Shown: positions 29,201 to 35,935, counted from the first letter of the stretch. The stretch: 64,000 bases of DNA from Citrobacter amalonaticus (GCF_001559075.2 NZ_CP014015.2:2604001-2668000); one strand, 5' to 3'. Numbers and translations are program-made. The notes: generated by a model not told the origin, from the letters alone.

Positions 29201-30772
29201 TTAGTCGCTAATGGCAGCAGCTATACGCGGGTTGTCGTTACGGTGAAGGATGCGAACGGAAACGGTGTTAATGGTCTGCAGAACCTGAAGATAGCGGCGC
29301 AGTCGGGAAGCGGGTTGCTGACTTCCGGCGGTGTATCGATGACGCAAGGGACCAATTTTAACATGATATCCGGAGGGGCTGACGGGGTGTATTACCTGAA
29401 TGTGTGGTCCAGAACGACAACCGGTGCTGTCAAGTTCAGCGTGACGGGCGGACTGGATACAGGGTTGATCCCCACAGGCAGTAATAATGTGACGGTTAAC
29501 CTGACGGCGGGGGCTCCGTCCGTTGCAGGGATATACCTGTCATCTGAAATGGATGGTACCGCGCTTGCGAGTACGAAATCGTTAGTAGCCAATGGCAGCA
29601 GCTATACGAGGGTAGTTGTCACGGTGAAGGATGTGAACGGAAACGGTGTTGATGGTCTGCCCCTGAAAATAGCGGCACAATCGGGAGGTGGGCTGCTGAC
29701 TTCCGGCAACGTAGCGATGACCCAAGGCACTAATTTTGACATGATAGCTGGAGGGACTAAAGGGGTGTATTACCTGAACGTGTGGTCCAGAACGACAACC
29801 GGTGCTGTCAAGTTCAGCGTGACGGGCGGACTGAATCCTGGTGTTATCCCCACTGGCAGTAATACTGTGACGGTTAACCTGACGGCGGGCGATCCGTCCG
29901 TTGCAGGGATATACCTTTCATCCAAAACGGATGGTACCGATCTTGCGGGAACGAAATCGTTAGATGCCGTTGTTAGTAGCAGTAACTGGACGAGGGTTGT
30001 CGTCACGGTGAAGGATGCAAACGGAAATGGTGTTAATGGATTGACCCTGAAAATAGCGGCGCAGTCGGGAGGCGGCTTACTGAGAAATTACACCGGTGCA
30101 GCGATGCCGCAAGATACTGCATATACTATGTCGCCCGGAACGGCGGACGGTGTGTATTACCTGAGCGTGTGGGCCGGTGCAACAGCTGGTACCGTTAAGT
30201 TCAGCGTGACAAGCGGGTTGAATGTCGGTGTTATCCCTACTGGCAGTAACAATGTAACAGTGACGCTGACGGTCCCACCTCCGGCATCTGCGCAAATAAA
30301 TGCCTGGTGGTCTTACCAGGGAGGAAGTAACCGCGGCAGTACTTACAGAACATTTGGCTCAGCGGTTCGTTTCCTGAACTCCTCAGGGACGCCAATGCAA
30401 TGTGATAGCGTTACCGTTGTTGGAACTAGCGGAGTCGGCTACCGCGCAGAAGCGTCTAGTGTTCGAGACCTTTATAGCTATAGTGCCGATAAGTGGAATA
30501 ATAGTACGTCAGACAACGAGGGGAGTAATAGCTTTAACAGTTCCACAAAAGTCTATACTTTTACTAAATATTCACACATCGGCGTTACTGGAAAACAAGG
30601 TGTTACCTATAGTGGAGTACTGGCTGCATCAGGATACATGACTTACCCAATTAATGGACAGGGATATTTGGGTGGGGATGATCGGATCACTGTTTCCTGT
30701 AAAGTGGGAAGTACGACCTATTCATTCAAATCAAGTAATGGTATGACAGTGAACAGTAGTCTGGGCATTTGA
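20300..30772 (+). CDS. giant inverse autotransporter adhesin (intimin/invasin family) with Ig-like repeats
   Basis: A 3490-residue outer-membrane adhesin. An extended N-terminal signal region has a hydrophobic core at about residues 30-52 ending VRAAQA. An acidic linker follows, then the inverse autotransporter beta-barrel at about 95-360 (DLLIPWYDSPEALVFSQ, GNLGAGYRYY, NAFYDYDFSGEHSRMG, GRDYLKLAANGY, GWDIRSEGYLP). Next come an Ig-like domain with a Cys pair (about 425-440) and then the passenger: nine 99-residue Big_1-type repeats, eight further Ig repeats of two kinds (101 and 104 residues), eight longer repeats of about 125 residues (AGIYLSSE...TVNLTAG), and a distinct C-terminal domain of about 165 residues with two cysteines. 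No LysM domain is seen between signal and barrel, unlike YeeJ. Start supported by AAGG at 20287. Intact frame over 10.4 kb. Confidence 0.95.
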   Translation: MSPRPRSSEIHRVTQSEPRKGISFSRQFRFWVWVNIVMQFFLPLMLAFTPAVRAAQAKWYQTPPEQQTVSVSASELPTLGGDPAADEKSGNGNDNATEARTAQLASKTGQFLNNASGDAAAGIARQMATGKASAEIEQWLNRVGTARVQMQLDEEFSLKNSSVDLLIPWYDSPEALVFSQHSLHRTDDRTQGNLGAGYRYYTPDWMAGVNAFYDYDFSGEHSRMGMGLEYGRDYLKLAANGYFRLSGWKNASDLADYEARPANGWDIRSEGYLPVYPQLGGKLVYEQYYGKEVGLFGRDNRQQDPRAVTAGLSYTPFPLMTLSADHRMGEGGENDTRLGVEFSWQFDTPLHKLLDTDAVGQMRTLAGSRYHLVDRNNNIVLEYREKNNLTLKMAEALRGYQGDRLSLDVVVNARHGLERIVWDDSTLRAAGGEVTCTANTQCVVTLPLWKTGGIDANTYVISAVAHDKAGNHSPQASTHIFVEQSAVNADNSTFEIVPTHDPNARAAVIEADGVTTATMTFRALDGQSLPISSLNPEILQHESSLGGLTISSVREVSAGVYVATVSGNTAGEAWMAPVVNGSALSSLRKPVTFVTSAISVNFIVVTDNAIADGVLPNSVKATLTDDEGNPLADKVVNFSVDNGATIAASGTTGPDGSVIMTLTSTVAGAATVTASINGNSESVNVTFTADAGSAHIADGALERVTNDAVANGSATNSVKATVTDANGNPLSGQTVNFSADNGATIAASGTTGDDGTVTMTLTSTVAGDSTVTASINGSSQSVSVTFVADTSTARIADGALERVTNDALANGSATNSVKATVTDANGNPLSGQVVNFSAGNGATILASGTTSADGTVTMTLTSTVAGDATVTASINSSSQSVSVTFTADTGTARIAAGALERVTNDALANGSATNSVKATVTDAQGNLLSGQVVNFSADNGATMVASGTTGDDGTVTMTLTSTVAGDSTVTASINSSSQSVSVTFTADTGTARIADGALSVVYTGALANGSATNSVKATVTDANRNPLSGQVVNFSADNGATIVASGTTGDDGTVTMTLTSTVAGDSTVTASINGSSQSVSVTFTADTSTARIAEGALSVVYTGALADGSATNSVKATVTDANRNPLSGQVVNFSAGNGATILASGTTGDDGTVTMMLTSTVAGNSTVTASINNSSQSVSVTFVADTSTARIADGALERVTNDALANGSATNSVKATVTDANRNPLSGQVVNFSAGNGATIVASGTTGDDGTVTMTLTSTVAGDSTVTASINNSNQSVSVTFIADTSTARIADGALAVEFTGALANGSATNKVKATVTDANGNILIGQTVNFSAGNGASIVASGTTGNDGTVTMTLTSTVVGDSTVTASINNSSESVDVTFVADTGTAQIADGALEIVETGARADGETTNSVKATVTDARGTPLPDQIVTFSADNGATIAASGTTGGNGTVTMMLTSRVAGDSTVTASINGSSQSVRVTFVADENSAQMSVTVDSADAVPANGSATRTVTATLTDASNNPLRNQPVSFTVNGGPAFTGEASGTTGDDGTMAVTLTSTVAGTFTVSGTASGLSLSNSAEVAFIADTSTAQLIIGTSSDTKTANGTDTHPVILRVEDAQGNPLTSVQSVTLSVPADGPRFSNNSATLSTSTDSNGELEVPLTSTVAGTFTVSARMGSGTAVTAQVRFAADTSTARLAVAAGSTEAVPANGTATRTVTATLTDAGGNPLPNQSVLFTAGDGPVFSGESSGTTGDDGTVTVTLTSTVAGTFTVSGAALSLSLNDSAEVTFIADASTAQLIIGTSSDTKTANGTDTHPVTLRVEDAQGNPLTSIQSVTLSVPADGPLFSNNTATLSTSTDSNGELEVPLTSTVAGTFTVSARLGSGTAVTAQVRFAADTSTARLTVAADSTEAASANGTATRTVTATLTDAGGNALPNQPVSFTVNGGPAFSGESSGTTGDHGTMTVTLTSTVAGTFTVSGTAARLSLNGSAQVMFAADASTARLVIETSSDTTVANGTDSHPVTLKVEDAQGNPLTSVHNVTLSVPANGALFSNNSATLSTSTDSNGELEVPLTSTVAGTFTVSASLGDSAAVTAQVTFVADVSTARLVIETSSDATTANGTDSHLVTLKVKDAQGNALNGVHAVSLDVPAAGPLFSNGGMSLSSNTESNGELEVPLTSTMAGTFTVSARLGNGTPVTAQVTFAADLSTARLIIETSADTRTATGTDPHPVTLKVVDAQNNPLAGVHAVTLSVPADGPLFSNNTATLSTSTESNGELEVPLTSTVVGTFTVSARLGSGAAVSADVTFVRYEVYTATISLSPETDGTDLHREVSIAADGTAQTRVVVVIKDQDQRPATGLTGLKIKADQSLLKDVTGGVMTAGTEYDLVASSTDGVYYKTVVAGTDTGSVRFSITAGLTENDISITSNSVTVNLTAGEPSDAGVYLSSERDGTNLASTTSLAANGSDETRIVIVVKDANGHGVTGLEDSLRIKADTGGLLSTVAGTEIAEETEYGNIAAGTVAGVYYLTVKAGTTLGTVKFRVTGGLSNNLIPPELNSVTVNLTAGIQSVAGIYLSSETDGTALERAKSLVADGNSRSYTRIVVTVKDANGHGINDVAPQITALSGSGLLKNAAGVSITEGTAFNMARGTADGVYYLSVWAQTTSGTVKFSVTGGLNDGVIPAGQNTVTVNLTAGDPSVAGIYLSSETDGTALAESQSLVANGSSYTRVVVKVEDANGNGVNDLSLKIAAQSGGGLLRNANNVSMAEGTDFDMVRGTADGVYYLSVWAGTTSGTVTFSVTDGLNPGVLPTGSNTVTVNLTAGAPSVAGIYLSSEADGTELERTASLVAVANSNYTRVVVTVKDANGNGVDGLQNLKIAAQSGGGLLTSGGVSMTQGTDFNLIAGEAEGVYYLNVWSGNTTGTVTFSVTGGLNPGVIPTGNNNVTVNLTAGDPSVAGIYLSSEMDGTSLAQTTSLVANGSSYTRVVVTVKDANGNGVNGLQNLKIAAQSGSGLLTSGGVSMTQGTNFNMISGGADGVYYLNVWSRTTTGAVKFSVTGGLDTGLIPTGSNNVTVNLTAGAPSVAGIYLSSEMDGTALASTKSLVANGSSYTRVVVTVKDVNGNGVDGLPLKIAAQSGGGLLTSGNVAMTQGTNFDMIAGGTKGVYYLNVWSRTTTGAVKFSVTGGLNPGVIPTGSNTVTVNLTAGDPSVAGIYLSSKTDGTDLAGTKSLDAVVSSSNWTRVVVTVKDANGNGVNGLTLKIAAQSGGGLLRNYTGAAMPQDTAYTMSPGTADGVYYLSVWAGATAGTVKFSVTSGLNVGVIPTGSNNVTVTLTVPPPASAQINAWWSYQGGSNRGSTYRTFGSAVRFLNSSGTPMQCDSVTVVGTSGVGYRAEASSVRDLYSYSADKWNNSTSDNEGSNSFNSSTKVYTFTKYSHIGVTGKQGVTYSGVLAASGYMTYPINGQGYLGGDDRITVSCKVGSTTYSFKSSNGMTVNSSLGI
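22110..24770 (+). repeat. adhesin repeat family A, about nine 297-bp units
   Basis: Tandem DNA repeats encoding 99-residue Big_1-type Ig domains. Equivalent points at 22401, 22698, 22995, 23292, 23589, 23886, 24183 and 24480 are exactly 297 bp apart; one more diverged unit precedes them. Shared segments include GCGACCAACAGCGTGAAGG and GTGACCATGACGCTGACCAG. The units come in two flavours at their junctions (LERVTNDA or LSVVYTGA), which are interleaved. Confidence 0.95.
24771..27215 (+). repeat. adhesin repeat family B, alternating 303- and 312-bp units
   Basis: Eight units in the order B1-B2-B1-B2-B1-B2-B2-B2. The B1-B2 pair repeats every 615 bp (24791, 25406, 26021). The final B2 units repeat every 312 bp (26291, 26603, 26915). 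B1 encodes VPANGSATRTVTATLTDA-type domains and B2 encodes SSDTKTANGTDTHPV-type domains ending GELEVPLTSTVAGTFTVSA. Confidence 0.93.
27216..30285 (+). repeat. adhesin repeat family C, eight units of about 380-390 bp
   Basis: Units open with a segment like AGIYLSSETDGT and close with VTVNLTAG; they contain VVVTVKDANGNGV and GVYYLSVWAGTTSGTVKFSV. Starts fall near 27227, 27605, 27990, 28378, 28760, 29140, 29526 and 29904. Unit length varies slightly through small in-frame insertions (for example extra Ser/Asn codons), unlike the fixed length of family A. Confidence 0.9.
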
Positions 30773-30777
30773 TATCA

Positions 30778-30805
30778 AGGGGGCTGAAAAGCCCCCTTTC
30801 TGTTT
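30778..30805 (+). terminator. terminator after the adhesin gene
   Basis: AGGGGGCT, loop GAAA, AGCCCCCT, then TTCTGTTTT. The hairpin starts 5 nt after the adhesin stop codon. Confidence 0.92.
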
Positions 30806-30881
30806 TAGTGCTTACCTGACCGTTGACTTACCTGGAATTGAATCACCACTCCCCCCAGCTGATCTTTGCCGAAACCCCAAA

Positions 30882-30909
30882 AGCAAAAAACCAGCCTGTA
30901 GGCTGGTTT
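30882..30909 (-). terminator. terminator after tRNA-Phe
   Basis: On the - strand, AACCAGCC, loop TACA, GGCTGGTT, followed by TTTTTTGC. It lies 12 nt past the CCA end of the tRNA gene. Confidence 0.9.
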
Positions 30910-30920
30910 CTTTAAATAAG

Positions 30921-30996
30921 TGGTGCCCGGACTCGGAATCGAACCAAGGACACGGGGATTTTCAATCCCCTGCTCTACCGACTGAGCTATCCGGGC
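30921..30996 (-). tRNA. pheV: tRNA-Phe (GAA anticodon)
   Basis: A 76-nt gene on the - strand starting GCCCGGATAGCTCAGTCGG and ending CCGGGCACCA, with CCA encoded. The seven-base acceptor stem GCCCGGA pairs with TCCGGGC, the anticodon loop reads TTGAAAA (anticodon GAA), and the T arm contains GGTTCGATTCC. Between yqgA/speC and a variable segment, it sits in the position of E. coli pheV, a common insertion point for genomic islands. The 3' end faces the accessory region at lower coordinates. Confidence 0.97.
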
Positions 30997-31006
30997 AACG
31001 GGGCGC

Positions 31007-31035
31007 ATTAAAACCGATCCGCCTCGTTTCGTCAA
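31007..31035 (-). promoter_or_regulatory. stable-RNA promoter of tRNA-Phe
   Basis: On the - strand: -35 TTGACG (31030-31035), 17-bp spacer, -10 TTTAAT (31007-31012), then GCGCCCC, the GC-rich discriminator typical of stringently controlled stable-RNA promoters. Confidence 0.85.
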
Positions 31036-31101
31036 CGAAATTTCTTCAATTCAACGCAGACTGCACAATCTATCACCACTTTGCTGTTATTGCACGCATT
31101 C

Positions 31102-31809
31102 TCAAGCGAAATACGCGGTCCAGGCGGCGGAAAGCGGCATAGCGAGGAGCAGCGCCGGGAGCATATTGACCACGGCAAACATCTTAATCCCGCAGATACG
31201 TAAACCGGTGGCGACCAGCAATAATCCCCCGACCGAACTGAAATCGGCCATCATTGCGGGGGTGGTGAGCGGCAATATCAGCGCCGCGCAGGTTGCCAGT
31301 GAAAGCTGGATGAGCAGCATCGGAGCCGAGATAGCCGACACGGCGATACCCAGCGAGCAGGCGAAGATCATGGCGGTAAAGAAATCGAGGAAGGATTTAG
31401 CAATCAGGATGCTCGGATCGCCGGTCATTCCTTCGCGCATTGCCCCAAAAATCCCTGTACCGCTGGCGCAGAAAAGGACAATGATGGCGACATAATTCTG
31501 GATAAACGATTCATGGGGCGGCTTTTTACCCGATCGCATAAAGAGTGTCTGCGCTTTGGCGACGGCGGTGTTGATCCCCTTTTCCAGATAGCAAAACTCG
31601 CCAATTAACGCGCCGACCAGCGTTGCCAGCACCATAACCGGAAGATTGGCGCATTTGACCACCAGTAAGATACCAATGCCAAGCGACGCGAGACCGAAAA
31701 TAGAGGTCATGGAGACACGAATCCGTTCCGGTAAACGTTGGCTAAGAAGGGCGCCAATAACACCACCCGCCAAAACGGCGCTGGCGTTAATAAAAGGTCC
31801 GATTACCAC
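31102..31809 (-). CDS. yqgA: DUF554 inner-membrane protein YqgA
   Basis: A 235-residue membrane protein with about six to seven hydrophobic helices and many glycines (INASAVLAGGVIGALL, then GTGIFGAMREGMTGDPSIL). The family is a putative transporter or channel of unknown substrate. The start is GTG at 31809, giving MVIGPFINAS and the same length as E. coli YqgA; GCAGGAG lies a few bases upstream. It is transcribed divergently from speC and towards the tRNA-Phe gene. Confidence 0.92.
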   Translation of the reverse strand: MVIGPFINASAVLAGGVIGALLSQRLPERIRVSMTSIFGLASLGIGILLVVKCANLPVMVLATLVGALIGEFCYLEKGINTAVAKAQTLFMRSGKKPPHESFIQNYVAIIVLFCASGTGIFGAMREGMTGDPSILIAKSFLDFFTAMIFACSLGIAVSAISAPMLLIQLSLATCAALILPLTTPAMMADFSSVGGLLLVATGLRICGIKMFAVVNMLPALLLAMPLSAAWTAYFA

Positions 31810-32236
31810 GTAAGCTCCTGCTAATTATTTTGTCAGATTGCATTATTATGACCTGATTCTCATTTACCGTGTTGTTTAACCGCAACAAGTGTGCATAAGA
31901 ATTAAATCTTGCCCCCCCTGGTTAAAGGTGCCATGATTGCGCGAATTTTCTCCAGTCTGTTCGGGGCCGCATGGGATGAACGCAACACCTTCACATCGCC
32001 TTTCGCATCGCCGCTTAGCGCGATGGCTGCCTCTTCTCGTTATTCCTTCCCTCTTACTCACCATGCGGTGAGGGCAACGTATGCTCACTGCAGGACAACA
32101 GTAAAATCAGAAGCGGTCTGCTTTTACTGATGTCTGGCGGTCGGAGCTGGTGACCAGTTTGACCTAAACATCTCGTGGGGCAGGGCAATGCGCCTTGTCC
32201 GGGACTCTTATTCTCCCGAAACGGGTTTTTGCGCTT
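31810..32236 (+). promoter_or_regulatory. long upstream/leader region of speC
   Basis: A 427-nt region between divergent yqgA and speC. It contains a stable hairpin at 32099-32129 (CAGTAAAA with TTTTACTG, with an inner CAGA/TCTG pairing). An open frame on the + strand (31909-32130) begins in this region and ends at the hairpin, but it has no clear ribosome-binding site and no recognised relative. No other gene seen. Confidence 0.5.
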
Positions 32237-34372
32237 ATGAAATCAATGAACATTGCCGCCAGTAGTGAACTGGTTTCTCGTTTATCTACTCATCGCGGCG
32301 TTGTGGCGCTGGACAGTACCGACTTTACTGATGTCGCTGCCGTCGTCATGACCGTTGCCGATAGCCGTAGCGGCATTCTTGCGCTACTCAAACGCACGGG
32401 CTTTCATCTGCCGGTCTTTATTCTCACCGAAGAGAACATCGCTCTACCCGCAGGCGCGACGGCTGTTATTCGCGGCAATGCGCAGGAGTGGCTGGAGCTG
32501 GAATCTGCCGCCTGCCTGTATGAGGAAGACCTTCTGCCGCCGTTTTACGACACGCTAACGCAGTATGTGGAAATGAAAAACAGCACGTTCGCCTGCCCGG
32601 GACATCAGCACGGCGCGTTCTTTAAAAAGCATCCCGCCGGACGTCATTTCTATGACTTTTTTGGCGAAAATGTTTTTCGTGCCGACATGTGCAATGCCGA
32701 CGTGAAATTGGGGGATTTGCTGATTCATGAGGGGTCAGCCAAACATGCGCAGAAGTTTGCCGCCAAAGTCTTCCACGCCGATAAAACCTATTTCGTTCTG
32801 AACGGCACGTCAGCGGCGAATAAAGTGGTCACCAATGCGCTGCTGACGCGGGGCGATCTGGTGTTGTTCGATCGCAACAACCACAAATCGAATCACCACG
32901 GCGCGCTGATTCAGGCGGGAGCCACTCCGGTGTATCTGGAGGCTGCCCGTAATCCGTTTGGTTTTATCGGCGGGATCGATGAACACTGCTTTGATGAAGC
33001 GTATCTGCGCGAACAGATCCGCGACGTAGCAGCCGAAAAGGCGCAATTGCCGCGCCCCTTCCGGCTGGCAATCATCCAGTTGGGAACCTACGATGGCACG
33101 ATCTACAACGCCCGTCAGGTGATCGACAAAATCGGTCATCTTTGTGACTACATCCTGTTTGATTCAGCCTGGGTCGGCTATGAGCAGTTTATCCCGATGA
33201 TGGCCGACGGCTCGCCGCTGCTGCTGGAGCTCAACGAAAACGATCCGGGTATTTTCGTCACCCAGTCGGTGCATAAACAGCAGGCCGGGTTCTCGCAGAC
33301 CTCGCAGATCCACAAGAAAGATAACCATATTCGTGGTCAGGCGCGTTTCTGTCCGCATAAGCGGCTGAACAACGCGTTCATGCTGCACGCTTCAACCAGC
33401 CCGTTCTACCCGCTGTTTGCCGCGCTGGACGTCAATGCCAAAATCCACGAAGGGGAGAGTGGTCGACGCCTGTGGGCAGAGTGCGTGACGCTGGGGATCG
33501 AGGCGCGTAAGGCGATCCTGACCCATTGTAAGCTGCTTGCGCCGTTCATTCCGCCGGTTGTGGATGGTAAGGCGTGGCAGTCGTATCCCACCGAGGTGAT
33601 TGCCCGCGAGCGGCGGTTCTTCAGCTTTGCGCCGGGCGCGAAATGGCACGGCTTCGAAGGGTATGCCGACGATCAGTATTTTGTCGATCCGTGCAAGCTG
33701 CTGCTCACCACGCCGGGTATTGATGCGCAGACCGGGCGTTATACCGATTTTGGTATTCCGGCCACCATTCTGGCCCACTACCTGCGTGAAAACGGTATTG
33801 TGCCGGAGAAGTGCGATCTCAACTCTATTTTGTTCCTGCTGACGCCCGCCGAGAGTCCGGAAAAGATGGCGCATCTGGCGGCGATGCTGGCGCAGTTCGA
33901 GCAGCATATCGAAGACGACACGCCGCTTGCGCAGGTGCTCCCGACTATCTTCAATAAATATCCGGTGCGCTATCGCGACTACACCCTGCGCGAACTGTGT
34001 CAGGAGATGCACGATCTGTACGTCAGTTTTGACGTGAAGGATCTGCAAAAAGCGATGTTCCGTCAGGAGAGTTTCCCGACGGTGGCGCTGAACCCACAGG
34101 ATGCCCACCGCGCCTTTATCCGTGGTGATGTTGAACTGGTGCGCATTCGTGATGCCGAAGGCCGTATCGCCGCGGAAGGCGCGCTACCGTACCCTCCTGG
34201 CGTACTGTGCGTGGTGCCGGGCGAAGTCTGGGGCGGTGCGGTGCAGCGTTATTTCCTGGCGCTGGAAGAAGGGGTCAATATGCTGCCGGGCTTCTCTCCG
34301 GAGTTGCAGGGCGTTTACAGTGAAACCGACGCCGATGGCATTAAGCGGTTGTACGGGTATGTTTTGAAGTAA
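32237..34372 (+). CDS. speC: constitutive (biosynthetic) ornithine decarboxylase
   Basis: A 711-residue PLP enzyme of the group III (prokaryotic ornithine/arginine/lysine) decarboxylases, making putrescine from ornithine in the cytoplasm. A response-regulator-like wing domain precedes the aspartate-aminotransferase-type core. The Schiff-base lysine is in SVHKQQAGFSQTSQIHKK, at about residue 355. DSAWVGYEQF supplies the pyridine-nitrogen aspartate. The ATG at 32237 (MKSMNIAASSEL) gives exactly the E. coli length; the frame is open 14 codons further upstream without family support. It works alongside speA and speB further along, which give the arginine route to the same product. Confidence 0.97.
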   Translation: MKSMNIAASSELVSRLSTHRGVVALDSTDFTDVAAVVMTVADSRSGILALLKRTGFHLPVFILTEENIALPAGATAVIRGNAQEWLELESAACLYEEDLLPPFYDTLTQYVEMKNSTFACPGHQHGAFFKKHPAGRHFYDFFGENVFRADMCNADVKLGDLLIHEGSAKHAQKFAAKVFHADKTYFVLNGTSAANKVVTNALLTRGDLVLFDRNNHKSNHHGALIQAGATPVYLEAARNPFGFIGGIDEHCFDEAYLREQIRDVAAEKAQLPRPFRLAIIQLGTYDGTIYNARQVIDKIGHLCDYILFDSAWVGYEQFIPMMADGSPLLLELNENDPGIFVTQSVHKQQAGFSQTSQIHKKDNHIRGQARFCPHKRLNNAFMLHASTSPFYPLFAALDVNAKIHEGESGRRLWAECVTLGIEARKAILTHCKLLAPFIPPVVDGKAWQSYPTEVIARERRFFSFAPGAKWHGFEGYADDQYFVDPCKLLLTTPGIDAQTGRYTDFGIPATILAHYLRENGIVPEKCDLNSILFLLTPAESPEKMAHLAAMLAQFEQHIEDDTPLAQVLPTIFNKYPVRYRDYTLRELCQEMHDLYVSFDVKDLQKAMFRQESFPTVALNPQDAHRAFIRGDVELVRIRDAEGRIAAEGALPYPPGVLCVVPGEVWGGAVQRYFLALEEGVNMLPGFSPELQGVYSETDADGIKRLYGYVLK

Positions 34373-34383
34373 CCGAAGGAGAA

Positions 34384-34459
34384 TGCCGGATAGCGCTTGC
34401 GCTTATCCGGCCTGGTGTTCGATGTGCCGGATAAGACGCGAAAGCGTCACCATCCGGCA
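34384..34459. repeat. REP element pair
   Basis: ATGCCGGATAGCG with CGCTTATCCGGCCT, then GTGCCGGATAAGACGCG with GCGTCACCATCCGGCA. They lie between the convergent ends of speC and nupG. Confidence 0.9.
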
Positions 34460-34465
34460 GAGAGA

Positions 34466-35722
34466 TTAATGTGCGACGGTCTGCGTGCCGGTCGGGACGC
34501 GAACGTGCTTGTACTTAAACAGCGCCACGAAGGCAAAGGCCAGAACCAGTGAGTAGCCGGCAAAAATCAGCCACACGGTCTGCCAGTCGGTAATGCCGTT
34601 CAGGGTGTAATGCTCCACCACTTTCCCGCTTACCACGCCGCCGAGGATACAGCCGAAGCCGTTGGTCATCATCAGGAACATGCCCTGCGCACTGGCGCGG
34701 ATTTCCGGGCGAACTTCTTTCTCAACGAACACCGAACCGGAGATGTTGAAGAAGTCGAAGGCGCAGCCGTAAACAATCATCGACAGAACCAGCAGCACGG
34801 TACCAAACGGGCTCGGGTCGCCGTAGGCGAACAGGCCGAAGCGCAACATCCACGCCACGATACTGATCAGCATGACGTTCTTGATCCCGTAACGGCTGAG
34901 GAAGAACGGAATGGTCAGGATGAACAGGGTTTCGGAGATCTGCGAGATCGACATCATCACTGACGCGTGCTCAACGATAAAGCTTCCGGAGAACAGCGGG
35001 TTGTTGTCGAAGCTGTGCAGGAAGGTGTTCCCGAACATGTTGGTAATTTGCAGTTCTGCGCCGAGCATCATCGAGAAGATGAAGAAGATCGCCATGCGCT
35101 TGTTTTTAAACAGTGCGAAGGCATCCAGACCCAGCATAGAAGTCCAGCTTTGATTCTTCTGCTGATTCGCCACCGGAATGTGCGGCAGGGTCAACGTAAA
35201 CACCACCAGTACCACAGAGAGCGCCGCGCCAATATACAGCTGCATATGGCTCAGTTCGAAACCGGAGAAGCTCACGGCCCACATGGCGGCGATGAAACCG
35301 ATGGTGCCCCAGATACGAATCGGCGGGAAGTCGGTAACAATGTCCATACCGGCGTTCTGCAAGCGGTAATAGGAAATGGTGTTGATCAGCCCAAGCGTTG
35401 GCATATATGCCAGCGAGTTAAGCAGGATCACAAAGAACATCGCTCCCGGCGTGGTGACTTCGGCGGCGATGAACAGTGTCACCGCACCCACCACGTGACA
35501 GATGGCGTAGACCCACTTCGCACTGAGCCATTTGTCCGCCACGATCCCCAAAAGGGTCGGCATCAGAACCGCCGCGATCCCCAGCGAGCTGTAGACAGCA
35601 CCAATAGAAGCACCGTCAAATTTGAGGGTGACAAACATATAGGAGCCGAGGGTGGTCAGCCAACTTCCCCACAGGCAGAACTGCAGAAAGGAGAGTATTT
35701 TCAGCTGCAGCTTAAGATTCAT
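34466..35722 (-). CDS. nupG: nucleoside permease NupG
   Basis: A 418-residue proton-linked nucleoside transporter of the nucleoside:H+ symporter branch of the MFS, with twelve hydrophobic helices. The start at 35722 (MNLKLQLKILSF) has the family length; an extension to 35770 would run into the promoter region. It opens with the characteristic LWGSWLTTLGSYMF. Upstream is a probable CRP site (35871-35886), in line with the CRP/CytR control known for E. coli nupG. Confidence 0.96.
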   Translation of the reverse strand: MNLKLQLKILSFLQFCLWGSWLTTLGSYMFVTLKFDGASIGAVYSSLGIAAVLMPTLLGIVADKWLSAKWVYAICHVVGAVTLFIAAEVTTPGAMFFVILLNSLAYMPTLGLINTISYYRLQNAGMDIVTDFPPIRIWGTIGFIAAMWAVSFSGFELSHMQLYIGAALSVVLVVFTLTLPHIPVANQQKNQSWTSMLGLDAFALFKNKRMAIFFIFSMMLGAELQITNMFGNTFLHSFDNNPLFSGSFIVEHASVMMSISQISETLFILTIPFFLSRYGIKNVMLISIVAWMLRFGLFAYGDPSPFGTVLLVLSMIVYGCAFDFFNISGSVFVEKEVRPEIRASAQGMFLMMTNGFGCILGGVVSGKVVEHYTLNGITDWQTVWLIFAGYSLVLAFAFVALFKYKHVRVPTGTQTVAH

Positions 35723-35870
35723 GTTAATTTCCTCACACAGGAAGGCGAATGGATGTTTCGATTGGCACAAATGCCGTGACTGTATGATGTGATTCTATCA
35801 ACGACGATGGGTGATTTTTTGTTACCTGTGACAAATAATTGCAAAACAATACCTTTTTGCAATGCGAAAG

Positions 35871-35886
35871 GGTGATGGTTATCACG
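35871..35886. promoter_or_regulatory. probable CRP site upstream of nupG
   Basis: GGTGA, six bases, TCACG: a close match to TGTGA-N6-TCACA, about 150 nt before the nupG start. A second, weaker half-site (TGTGA at 35827) lies nearer the gene, recalling the paired CRP sites flanking CytR in E. coli nupG. Confidence 0.6.
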
Positions 35887-35935
35887 CTTTTGGATCGCCC
35901 GCTCGCCGTTTTACCGGGAGCGGGGAAGAGAAGGA

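Noticed and set aside
22110..30285. Regular direct repeats considered as CRISPR or other repeat arrays
   Set aside because: Periods of 297-390 bp are multiples of three and in frame with one long coding sequence; there are no spacers and no cas genes.
31909..32130. 73-residue frame in the speC leader as a gene
   Set aside because: No clear ribosome-binding site or family. It ends inside the hairpin and is better read as leader sequence, although an internal ATG frame cannot be fully excluded.
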